Under the pieces are notes generated by a model. That model had not been told where the DNA came from. It worked only from the letters and a program-made list of their open reading frames with translations, and did not search any database. A DNA stretch of 64,000 nucleotides from Callorhinus ursinus. Taxonomy: Eukaryota > Chordata > Mammalia > Carnivora > Otariidae. Positions 11,965 to 22,168 of this stretch are shown here, in pieces. The stretch is taken from NCBI RefSeq assembly GCF_003265705.1, contig NW_020312859.1, positions 4,760,145 to 4,824,144 on the forward strand. Reading direction: 5' to 3'. The position numbers and the translations under genes are program-made. Position 1 is the stretch's first letter. Every line of letters begins with the position of its first letter.

Positions 11965-12812
11965 GTCCACCAGTCACCTGTTGGTGTTGAGCACTGGAAA
12001 TATGGCTAGTCTGAATTGAAATAAGATTACACTAAAGTAAATGCAAAATACACATTGGATTTCAAAGTCCTAGTATGAATAAAGAGTGTAAAATATATCA
12101 TTAATAATTTTATACTGACTCTATGTTAAAATACTATTTTGTGTATTGTATCAAACAAAATGTATTTTTGAAATTAATTTCACTTATTCCTTTTACCTTA
12201 ATATTGCTATAAGAAAATTTTATTTGTATTTCCCTGATGCCAAGTGATGTGGAGCATTTTTTCTTGTGTCTGTTGGCCATTTGTATGTCTTCTTTGGAGA
12301 AATGTCTGTTCATGTCTTCTGTCCATTTCTTGACTGGATCACTTGGTTTTTTGGGTGTTGAGTTTGAGAAGTTCTTTATAGGTCTTGGATACTAGCCCTT
12401 TATCTGATATGTCACTTGCAAATATCTTCTCCCATTCCGTAGGTTGCCTTTTAGTTTTATTGACGGTTTCCTTTGCTGTGAAGAAGCTTTTTATCTTGAT
12501 GAAGTCCCAGTCATTCATTTTTGCTTTTGTTTCCCTTGCCTTTGGAGATTTGTCTAGCAAGAAGTTGCTGTGGCTGAGGTCAGCTGAGGGTTACTGGAGG
12601 GGAGATGGGTGGGGGGAATGGGGTAATTGGGTGATGGGCATTAAGGAGGGCAGGTGATGTGATATATACAACTGATAAATTACTGAACACTACATCTGGA
12701 GCTAATGATACACTATATGTTGGCTAGTTGAATTTAAATTTTTAAAAAATTTTTAAATAACTTATATGGCTTGCATTATATTTCCATGGACCTCTCTGCC
12801 CTATTATGTGAC
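11965..12812 (+). mobile_element. hAT-type DNA transposon relic, split by an L1
   Basis: The left part (11965-12218) has 'gttgagcactggaaatatggctag' and the AT-rich interior typical of this hAT group. The right part resumes after the L1 at about 12757 with 'aaataacttatatggcttgcattatatttcc', the other end of the same kind of element. The 540-bp interruption is the twin-primed L1 listed separately. Confidence 0.6.
12219..12756 (+). mobile_element. Twin-primed (5'-inverted) L1 insertion
   Basis: 12219-12583 is L1 ORF2 sequence on the minus strand (compare 820-1180). 12584-12756 is a + strand L1 3' UTR with 'taattgggtgatgggcatta' and a 'gaatttaaattttta' tail. The junction is 'ctgaggt|cagctgaggg'. 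One inverted and one sense segment ending in an A-rich tail is the signature of twin priming. A-rich flanks (aagaaaattt, aaaaaatttt) may be the target duplication. Confidence 0.8.
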
Positions 12813-12844
12813 TCAAGTGCTATTTCCCTTTTTCTTTTCTAAAT

Positions 12845-13050
12845 CTGTGCTGCCCAATACAGTAGCCATAAACCACTTGTGGATATTTAAACTGAAATTA
12901 ATTAAAATTAAACAGAACTTAAAATTCAGTTCATGGGTCACATTAGCCACATTCCACATGCTCAGGAACCGCTTGTGGTTAGTGGCTATCATATTGCACA
13001 GCACAGATCTGGACCATTTCCATCACTGTGGGAAGTTCTATCATACAGAG
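12845..13050 (+). mobile_element. hAT-type DNA transposon relic (MER3-like), second copy
   Basis: Same family and orientation as 11648-11862: 'gcccaatacagtagccataaacc', 'ttcatgggtcacattagccacattcc', 'atttccatcactgtgggaagttctat'. Confidence 0.6.
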
Positions 13051-13209
13051 CTGATGTACGTTGTACATAGTTATGGCAAAAACCACAGAGTTGGGGTGTG
13101 AGTGCCTAAAGCTTGAGAAGCATTTCTGGGGTTCCCAGCTCTGCAGCACATCACCCTCCCACCTCCTGGGCACCTGTCCCTTCCCACCTTTGTTAGACTT
13201 GTTTATGCA

Positions 13210-13352
13210 CACCTTATCTCTTCTTTCCTGCAAGGGCTGTGGCGTGCTTATCTCCCACTGAACACACTTTCCTCCACCCTCCTGTACGTACACGGTATCT
13301 AACACCGTGCTCTGCACAATATAGGTACTCAGTAAATATTTGTTAACCAGCT
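13210..13352 (+). repeat. L2 3' end relic
   Basis: The end phrase 'aacaccgtgctctgcacaatataggtactcagtaaatatttgttaa' is the usual L2 3' terminus. Confidence 0.55.
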
Positions 13353-13739
13353 GGAGTGGCAATTCCTAGCAAGTAATTGGAAATATATGGCTAGGGGGGA
13401 GATCAATAATGACTGGTAGCAGGGGGATTAAAAAAAATAGAAAGGTCAAGTCCAGAAGGGAGGGGAACTGGTAGAGGGACAGTGGTGATCCGGAGATCTC
13501 ATACGTGTCACCCACAAGCCCCTTGCAGGCAGCCACAAAAGTTGCAGGGGAATTCACAGGCTTAGGCAATGGCCATAGAAAAGGTACAGAAGACATCCAA
13601 AATATGATTACATGATAAATAAACATGCAAGACCCATACATGAGAAGCTGAAATGGCATGAAAATTAAGGGTCTAGCGAGGAGAAAAATGAGCAGTGTTC
13701 TCTCCCTGGGCCAGCTGGTTTGAGTTACATTTTATGAGC

Positions 13740-14200
13740 AGCATGTGAATTCTAGCGCCCTTGTTGAATTAGCAGCCGAATCGCACATTACTTTTAAGGC
13801 TCCCTCTCGAATAGGAACATCATAACGCTTTTTAATTGGGGCTGATAAAAACGTAGCATTACTTGTAGGTTCCTGAGAGAAGTGAGTTGTGAAATTGGGT
13901 TTTCATTAAACCTAATGATGGGAAATTAAGTATAGTGCGTCTGGTGAAATGGGGTGTGATAAAAGGCATCACTTCTGCATTATCGGAGGTTAATAAGGGA
14001 ATAGGTGAGGTTAGATATATTGGAAAGGGAGTCCAACTAGTTGAATTAATAAACCTTGAAAGCCCCTTGGTTCTGAGTCTTCATAGCATCATTAGCACCA
14101 GCGTTGACATTATTACAAATGTTACAGCGATACAAGTTGTTAAATTTCAAATGCATTTGTTTTCCATTCCAGTGTTGGTTTTGCTGACACCAAGTTTACA
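13740..14200. other. Repeat-poor, ATTA-rich block, possible conserved noncoding element
   Basis: No repeat, exon or low-complexity signature is seen. The block has several homeodomain-type cores (TTTTTAATTGG, GAATTAATAAA, CATTAAACCTAATGATGGGAAATTAAG) and unusually few decayed CpGs. It resembles intronic developmental enhancers. This is a guess without cross-species data. Confidence 0.35.
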
Positions 14201-14589
14201 GTCTGTGTAGCAGCGTGTTTAGGGAAAATATCCATATTGGTTTGGGAAACATTTGGCATCTCACAAAATTTGCCAGGGGCCCATTCCCAAGATGCCTGTC
14301 TCTGCCAGGGAGCCAGCCTCATAGGCAGTCCACGCCCCAGGGCCTTTGGGAGACCACGGGTCTGCAAAGACATCTGTCCCCATATGCGCTGGTGGTTTAG
14401 GTGGGAGACACAGGGCTCCGGGCACAGACTCCAGCTCATGCTGTCCTGGGGATCGTGAAGTGCAGCATCTAGAGAAGCAAACTCAAGTGCCCCTTCCCCA
14501 TCCCCAAGACCACCATAGCATCACAGGAGTGATGTTCACTGGAAGGAGGCCTCATGTCAAGACAGCTGGGACACCTGCAGCAAAATAGT

Positions 14590-14932
14590 GTGTCCTTAAA
14601 GAGAGGAATTCTTCTTAAAACCCTTCAGCAGCTGCCCACTGGCTTGGAGATTCTCACCCATTTACAGCCTCCTTGACCTACCTCTCATCATCTCTTGCAG
14701 CTTTGCCCCTTCACATTTCCACCCACCACCTTCTCTCCATTCCAGCCTCCTTGCTCTTCCCTCAACGTGCTTGGCTTCTCTGGCTTCTGTTCTCGTGCTT
14801 CAGATGGTTCTTCTGGTCTGTCGGCCATACCAGATTATCGAGTCTTGAGGGTGAAATCTGTGTGCTGCACATTGCCAGTGCCTACCACATCCCTGGCATG
14901 TTGAGAGTGAGTTCTCAATAAATCTGACTCCT
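14590..14932 (+). repeat. L2 relic
   Basis: L2 phrases in order: 'aaacccttcagcagctgcccactg', 'cttgcagctttgccccttcacatttcc', 'cacatccctggcatgttgagagtgagttctcaataaatctg'. Confidence 0.6.
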
Positions 14933-16422
14933 GATCCCATGGGTGTGGTGGAGAATAGCAACCCCCACATTTGCAAAGATCTACATTGAAACAATGCCAG
15001 TGAACACGTACTACCTGTTACCTATGATCCCAGAAGAAGTAAGCAGTATTTTTCTTCTGGGCGGTCAGGAAAGCTGTGTTAACATCTCACCTAGGCCCTT
15101 CCTCCTTGTACATAAACCTATACACTCTAGATCTTTCCGTTGGCAATCCTTTCCTTGCTTGGAACAGTTTTGCTCTTGCTGTCACATAGAAAATTTCACT
15201 TTTATATACAGAATCAATGTCTGGGGGATTATTGTGACATGAGCGACAGACAAGCTAAAGGAAACATGAATTTTGAAAAGACAAGTTGCAGAAAGTCAGG
15301 AATATATGCTAAAGCCTCCCAGGGAGTGAACATGGCATAGGCTCAAATGGGGTCTGCATGGGTACCTTGTGGGACCTGAAAACGCTGGGGTGAGTCACAT
15401 CAAATGTGGCAGTTCTCACCTCATGCATGCCACACCAGGAGGGCCTAGGGTGTAGATTGTCCGTGTCTCTGGGAGGAGATGTGGGAAACCAAGCCTAGAT
15501 GGTTGTGAGAAAGACAAAGTAGCCCTGAAAGACCAGCAAGGTATGCTTGCCGGGGAGTCAGTGGGGCAAGAATGTGGTGGTTCTGGTACAAAGGGAACAG
15601 GGGGATTCACATCTAGCCTCAGCAGGATGGTTTCCAGGGTGGCCAAGCTCGCAGAGGCCGGTCAGCGCAGCTCAGTGGGTGTGAGGATTATTATCAAGGA
15701 GAGCATAGACCTTCCATCAAGGAGAGATTTGAGAAAGGAGATGGGGCATAGGACCCAGGCCTGGGAGAAGAAGCTAGCAGGACTAAAGGAAGAGGTTTGG
15801 GCTTCCTTACCTGACAGGTAGGTTCGGCGCCACTCCTGGATCGAGAGTGTTAAGCAGTGGGGAAACTAGACCATAAGCAGAAGGCGATCGCTGTTGCAGA
15901 GCCCACAGCTGGAGAGAGCGGCTGAGAGGGTGAACGTCCCTGCTCCCGGTTGGGGTTCCTAGACTGGCTTCAGTTCCTCTCGCGGATGTAGGCAAATGGA
16001 GCAGGAGCAGACACGTGGCTCTGATCTCCAGAGACCTGGGGCTCTCCTCACTTGCAGGCAGGCACCAGAGATGATTTCCTGGCATCCTCCTTCCTAAACA
16101 GCCGTCTGGCTTCTCACTTGTTCTGGGGTTGGCCAGGCTTAGCCAAGACCACCTTTGTCAAGGACTGAGACAGAGGATGACAGCCAACCTGGAATTTTGT
16201 CTCTGCTCTGATACGCACCCTTGGAATAGAAACAAACCCAAAGGGCTATTGTGTTCTTTGGTTGGTTTGTTGTTTTGATTTTTAAATTGACCTCCACAGC
16301 CATGCAAGGGGAAGCAGTGTGTCTTTGTTCTTCCTGTGGCTTCCTGATCGCCTGAGTCCTGAGTTAGTTCCCCCTGCCCTGGGGGAGGCAGGGAGGACAG
16401 AGGACAAAACTCTCATAGGTGA

Positions 16423-16686
<264 letters not shown>

Positions 16687-16687
16687 T

Positions 16688-16812
16688 AGCTACTCAAGGT
16701 ATGGTCCCCAGACCAGCAGCATCAGCATCGCTTTGGGGGCATGCTGGAGAGGCACCATCTCAGTCCCCACCCAGACATACTGAATCAGTTTGCATTCATA
16801 CTTTCCTGCAAT
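16688..16812 (-). mobile_element. MER5A-like hAT relic
   Basis: 'gctactcaaggtatggtccccagaccagcagcatcagcatc' and 'acatactgaatcagtttgcattcat' are the MER5A ends read on the minus strand. It lies 46 bp after exon A. Confidence 0.6.
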
Positions 16813-16848
16813 AGGAAGACAGAATGGCTCAAACCCCATCCCACCCGT

Positions 16849-16853
<5 letters not shown>

Positions 16854-16882
<29 letters not shown>
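16854..16882 (+). repeat. Poly-A run (29 A)
   Basis: Uninterrupted A run 213 bp downstream of exon A. No attached SINE body or target duplication was found. Confidence 0.9.
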
Positions 16883-16883
<1 letters not shown>

Positions 16884-17223
16884 CCAGTGATTTCTGGGAG
16901 GCCTGCTCTGGCCTCGTTATCTGGCTCCTGCTGCTCACCACCCAGCCCACACCCCTACCAAGTCAGTATCACGTCTGGTGTCTGCTGCCTTCTCTCTCTG
17001 TACCTTCTCCTCACCCCTGCTCATCCCTGTCCTCCCTCCGCCGAGCGTCTCTAATGCAAAGGACTTTGTGAGTAGTGGTTGTTACTGAGGTTTGGGGAAT
17101 AAGAGAAGGGTTGCAGCAAAGTACAGGAAGTACCTGAATGGAAGCCCTCCGGAGGTTCTGGTCTCCTGACACATGTCTGTCCACTCCCTCCCAAAAGTCC
17201 TTTGTGGTGTCCTCAAAATCTTC

Positions 17224-17255
17224 CTTCTTCTTCTTCTTCTTCTTCTTCTTCTTCC
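17224..17255 (+). repeat. (TTC)n microsatellite
   Basis: About ten perfect TTC units. Confidence 0.92.
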
Positions 17256-17402
17256 CAGCAGCCTGGAAAAGAATTCCTACACTCCCCTCGCTGTTATGCA
17301 GAACAACTCAGCTTTCTCTATCTCCCTTCTTTTGTTTCAGACCTTGCCCATTAGGCCTCACCTTTTACAAAGAGTAAAATAAAATAGGAGGAAAAATTCA
17401 TT

Positions 17403-17445
17403 AAGATGTTTTCCTGAAAAAAAAAAAAAAAAGATGTTTTCTTGA
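17403..17445 (+). mobile_element. Poly-A-only retroinsertion with target duplication
   Basis: AAGATGTTTTCCTGA (17403-17417) is repeated as AAGATGTTTTCTTGA (17431-17445) with only a run of A between. This is what an extremely 5'-truncated L1-mediated insertion would leave. Confidence 0.6.
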
Positions 17446-19064
17446 ACTAAAGGGCACCTCACGCCCCCAGAGGAATTTTGCAAGCCTCCTCCTGAAGCCG
17501 GCTCTGAAAACAAGCATTTCTTTCTTTGATTCTCCTTTTCCTCTCTCTCTCCCTCTCCTCCTTCGTTCCCAAAATATCTTTCGAGCATCTACTGTATGCC
17601 AGGCTCTGAGTTATATGTACTAGTTTTTTGTGGGTTTTTATTTCACATGCAGCATGTGCCCCAAATATGCTTGCTTCAATTATACACTGTGTGCAGTGGG
17701 AACGCATTGACTCAGACTCTACACATTTGGAATTCTTGATAATGCAGACTAAGTTTATCTCTCAGACTATATTCTGAGAAAAAGCTTACAAAGCAGTTTC
17801 ACAAGCTGTGTGAGGTCATGAAATTGTGCTAAACTGGGGATCCAGACAGCCAGATTCCAATACAATAAACTGTGTGATATTAGCTTATCATTTTGCTCCC
17901 TGAGTTTTGAGATTCTTTATTAGTTGAGTGGAGAGTTTGGATAAGGTGATTGATTTATAAGGGGCCGGTCTGGTCCTAACACTAGGAGAGTATAAAACAC
18001 GGTGGCAGGGGGCATGTTTGACACACTTATGGGAACAAAAACGTTTATGTCAATGGATAGGAGTAATGACCAGCTCAAGAGAACGTACATTTAATTTCAA
18101 ATATGGTCCAAGGAAAAGAGCATTTTTCATATGCTCAGTCTACAAGTTTTGGAGGAAATTGGGATAATAGTTGAAGGAGATTGTCTCATCGCCTCCCGTC
18201 CCTGGGCCTGATTTCCTAGGAGTTTTGTTGAATAGTCCCAGCCCCTGAAAGTGTTATACACACATGCTTATGCACAACTGTGTAGCTCTGACTGGCGAGT
18301 GAATGTCAGGAGAGAGTGTGCTGTTGGTAAAGGCTCATTCAGTGTCATGATGGTTTAATAAGTCATCAGCCCTACTATTTCATTTGTTTTAAGGTTTGAA
18401 TAGCATTAAGGGAGACAGCTGACTTATCAGAATGGGGAACAAATAGTCAAAGACTGAGAAACACTATTCCAGACCCTGTGGTCTAACATCTGAAAACAAA
18501 AATACAAGTACATTTGACTCCTTTAGTACCTTTCTTTCCAGAATGATATCTTTTTTGAAAGTATCCATTCCTGTGTGATAGGATTTGGGTTGATTTTTAA
18601 AATTTATTTTTGTGCCTTTTTGAATTTTCTAAACTTTCTAGCATGGAAACGGTCCACTTTTATAGTGAGAGAGAAAACTGTGTATGTTGTTCCATCATTT
18701 CGACCTCAAACGGAAACATCGCTAACTAGACCAGCCTTGCGTTCAATCTGTTCAAATTATATTAATCAGTTAACTGGGATGTTTAGCTTCTAGTTAACAC
18801 ATTTTCTGATTAACTGGAGCTTAATTGGGAAGAGTTACTTTATAGGAATCTTTCCACAATGTGCCCATCCCCTTTCCTAGACTCGAGCTGGATATTGCTT
18901 TGATCATCAAAGCTCCCATGATGTCTGGAATCTATATAACGGGCATATGAGTCGCAGGTCTGCTTGAAGACTGTGCTCTGTTGTAGACATAAGGTTCCTG
19001 GGCCTCCAATCCTACTGTCAAACCAACATGCTACGTGCTCTTTCTTGCCTGTCGCTCCTGCTCA

Positions 19065-19095
19065 GGTTTGTTTTGTTTTGTTTTGTTTTGTTTTT
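19065..19095 (+). repeat. (GTTTT)n microsatellite
   Basis: Six GTTTT units just upstream of a SINE. Confidence 0.88.
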
Positions 19096-19125
19096 CTCAT
19101 ACAAATAAGTGGGTTTGACAAGTTG

Positions 19126-19282
19126 ACCTCTCGGGCGGCTCAGTCGGTTCAGTGTCTGACTCTTGATTTCAGCTCAGGTCATGATCTCAGGGGTTGAGGG
19201 ATCGAGTCCCACATGGGGCTCTGTGCTCAGTGGGGAGTCTGCTCGAGATTCTCTCTCTCCCTTTGCCCCTCCTCCCGCTCAT
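19126..19282 (+). mobile_element. SINEC (tRNA-derived carnivore SINE), + strand
   Basis: The tRNA-like head 'cgggcggctcagtcggttcagtg' contains an A box. The B box is in 'gggatcgagtccc'. 'gggagtctgctcgagattctc' and a CT-rich tail follow. A long terminal A run is not seen. Confidence 0.85.
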
Positions 19283-19289
19283 GTAGTAT

Positions 19290-19690
19290 GTTACACAGTG
19301 AAACATACTATTTGCTGTGTTAGAAACTACCCCAAATCTTAGCGACACAAAACAACCAATGTATTGTGCTCATTGATTCTGTGGGTCAGAAATTTGAACA
19401 TGGCACAACAGGATCTGCTTCTGCTCCTTGGTGTCTGAAACTTTGACATGGAAGGCTCTAAGGCCGGGGCTGAAATCATCAGAGAGTATCTTTCCTTTCA
19501 TATCTAGTGATTGCTGCAGGCTGTCCGCTGGGATCTCAGTAGGATTGCCAGCTGGAACACCTACACATGGCCTCTTCAGGTGGCCTGGGCTTCCTCACAG
19601 CATGGTAGCCTCAGGATGTTGGACTTCTTACATGGTAGCTCATAGCTTCAAAGGCAAGCCTCTTAGCTAATAAGGTAGAAAGTACATCAT
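19290..19690. repeat. Unassigned ancient repeat-like segment
   Basis: 'gaaactaccccaaatcttagcgacacaaaacaacc' and 'ttctgtgggtcagaaatttgaac' are phrases I associate with common old mammalian repeats, but I cannot name the family. Confidence 0.4.
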
Positions 19691-19899
19691 CCCTTGTGAC
19701 CTAGACTTGGACATCATAAAGCATCACTATTACCTCATTGTATTGGTCATAAGCAAGTAGTAACTACCTATAGTCTAAGGAAGGGGAATTAGACTCCATC
19801 TCTTGTTGGATAGAGAGGCATTTGCAAGATTCTAAAAGAGAATGCAGAACAGGAGATATTGGAAAATACAATCTTTGGATGATACAATCTTCCACAAGT

Positions 19900-21360
19900 A
19901 CCCTGGAAAAAGAAAGGGTGGAGAAAGGAAGGGAAATGGTATATTCCAGGGACATAAGGTAAGTGGGCTTCCAATATTAAATAGCATAGAAAGGTAGTCA
20001 TTAATTAAAGGATAAGGTTTGAGCAGACACATGGTGGAAGAAATCTAGAGGAAGAAAATTCCAGATCAGGGGAGTACAAGGAGGCCAAGAATGATATGAG
20101 TAGAGTAATATAAGATGACATTGGAGAAGTAAAGGGGGATTTGACCACGTTGTGCCTTTGGCTTTTACTCTGAATGAAATGGAAAGCCACTGCAGAAATT
20201 TGAGAAGACAAATAACCGTCTGACATTATTTTGCAATACTGCTTCTAGCTACTATGTTGAGAAGAGACGTAGGAAGGCATAAGTAAAATCAGGGAGACCA
20301 GTTAAGAGGCCATGGCAGTAACCCAGGTGAGAGACAAAGGTAACACAATCAAGGTGTGGCAATGGAGGTGGTGAGAAATGGTTGGATTCTGAATATATAT
20401 TACAGATAGAACCAACAGGATTTCCTAGTACATTGGCATGGCATGTAAAAGAAAGAGAGGAATCCAGAGTGATTCCAGGGCTATTATCTGAGCCACTGGA
20501 AGGATGGAGTTATCTCTAATGGATATGGGGAAGCCATGGGAGAACAGACTTAGGGCCAATGGAACAACTGGGAATTCAAATTTGAACTGAGTTTGAGATG
20601 TCTATTAGACTTGATAGTGGAGATGGATAGTAGGTAGTTGGGTATATGAGTCTGGAATTTGAGAAAGAAGCCTGAGTTGGGGAGAAAACTTCAGGACTTA
20701 CTGTCATGTAGATGATATTAAAGCCATAAGACTGCTCAAAGTCATGAAGCAAGTGAGCATCGACAGAGATGATAACCAAGGACTGAGCCTTGTGGAATTT
20801 CAACTCAAAGTGTGAATACTCTCCGTAGACCAGATGTTGTACTAGGCTCTAGGAACTGAGAAGAGATAGAGCCCTTGCCTTCTGGGAGAATTTAGAGCAT
20901 ATTCTTAGACACAGGCATGTAAACTGATCACTTCAATATCTTGGCAAAATGTCACAGTCAAGTGCTATGCGAACCCTTGGGAGTGGCATGCATTCATCCT
21001 AGCCTGGGGAGGGATGGCCACTGGCTTTCTGGAAGAAATAAAGCCTAAACCAAAGTTTGAGAAATAGGAATGATCAGATGAAAGCAAAGAAGGGTGTTCT
21101 GAGCAGAGGGACTAGACCAGGCTACAGCATGGAGATATACATGGCAGGTTGAGTGAAGAGAACCAGAAGCAGTGTGGTACACAAACTATATTTATTGCAC
21201 AAAGCATGGAGGGAGATAGGGCTGGAATTGTCAGAAGGAGTGGGCTGGAGTAGGGAAGCAAAGGTACATTTGTCAGGCTAAGGAATTTGAATTCTATTCT
21301 AGGGGTCATGCGGAACCATGGAAGGGAGCAGCATTTTTTTTGAAGTTGGATTAGCATTTT
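19900..21360. repeat. Unassigned ancient repeat, long diverged copy
   Basis: Purine-rich text with recurring phrases: 'ttttactctgaatgaaatggaaagccactg', 'gaccagttaagaggccatggcagtaaccc', 'gggtatatgagtctggaatttgag'. Related phrases recur near 30530-31160, 35510-35650, 42080-42490, 48450-49100, 52980-53960 and 60790-61120. Family not identified. Confidence 0.5.
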
Positions 21361-21579
21361 AGATTTAATTGTCTGGCATAGATCAGAGCACAGAGACCAG
21401 GGGCAGGTAGGCGGGTAGGCGACTAGGACACTAATTGAAGGAAAAGATGGAATTGCTCAAACCAGGAGACTGGGCCCAGAGCCCAGATAAGCCCACACAC
21501 ATTCTCTCGTGTAGAGACATAAAATCAGCTCATGCTCTTTGGCATGTAAACTTGAGTCTCTCAATTATGTATTTTAAGT

Positions 21580-21745
21580 CCAGTGACTTGAATTCATGTA
21601 TGAATCGTTCTGAGTTAATAGTCAAAACACCTGGATTCAAGTCCTGTCTCTTTCATTAAGTATCTGGGTGACCTTGGGCAGGTCATTCTCCTTTCTGGGC
21701 CTCCATTTCCATATTTATGCAATGAGGGAAAAGGGATTGGTCCAA
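21580..21745 (+). repeat. MIR relic
   Basis: 'ggattcaagtcctgtctct', 'gtgaccttgggcaggtcattctcc' and 'gggcctccatttccatatttatgcaatgaggg' follow the MIR core order. Confidence 0.7.
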
Positions 21746-21984
21746 GTGAACTAAAAAATGCTTATGTCCCACATATTTTGTGAGCCTAGGTAGGAACTAA
21801 TTGTCCAGGCCAGCTGGATCTCCCTCCTATTGATAGTCCCACTGGACCCCTTTCTGGGTCTACCACCTCCATAGTTACATCTCAAGTCGTAGCTACCATG
21901 ATTGACCAGGGACCCTGGGTTCCCAGGAACTCAAGGAGACCTAAGGTAAATTAACTGCACCTCCCATACAAATATGAGGCCTGG

Positions 21985-22168
21985 AGGTTTTCAGTCTCGG
22001 CCACACATTAGAATTACGTAGGGAGATTTTAAAAACACCAATGTCCAAGTTGTTCTTCAGACCAATTAAAGCAGAATTCCTGGAGGTGGGATCCAGAGAT
22101 CTGTATTTTCTAAGCCCTCCTGGTAACTATAATGTACTTTCAAGGTTAAGGGACACTGGTCTAAGGAG
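21985..22168. mobile_element. hAT-Charlie relic
   Basis: 'gttttcagtctcggccacacattagaattacg' and 'caattaaagcagaattcctggaggtggga' match the ends and middle of a Charlie-type element. Subfamily uncertain. Confidence 0.5.

Noticed and set aside
16854..16882. Poly-A run as a SINE tail or polyadenylation site
   Set aside because: No SINE body upstream, no AATAAA nearby, and it lies in an intron after a normal splice donor.
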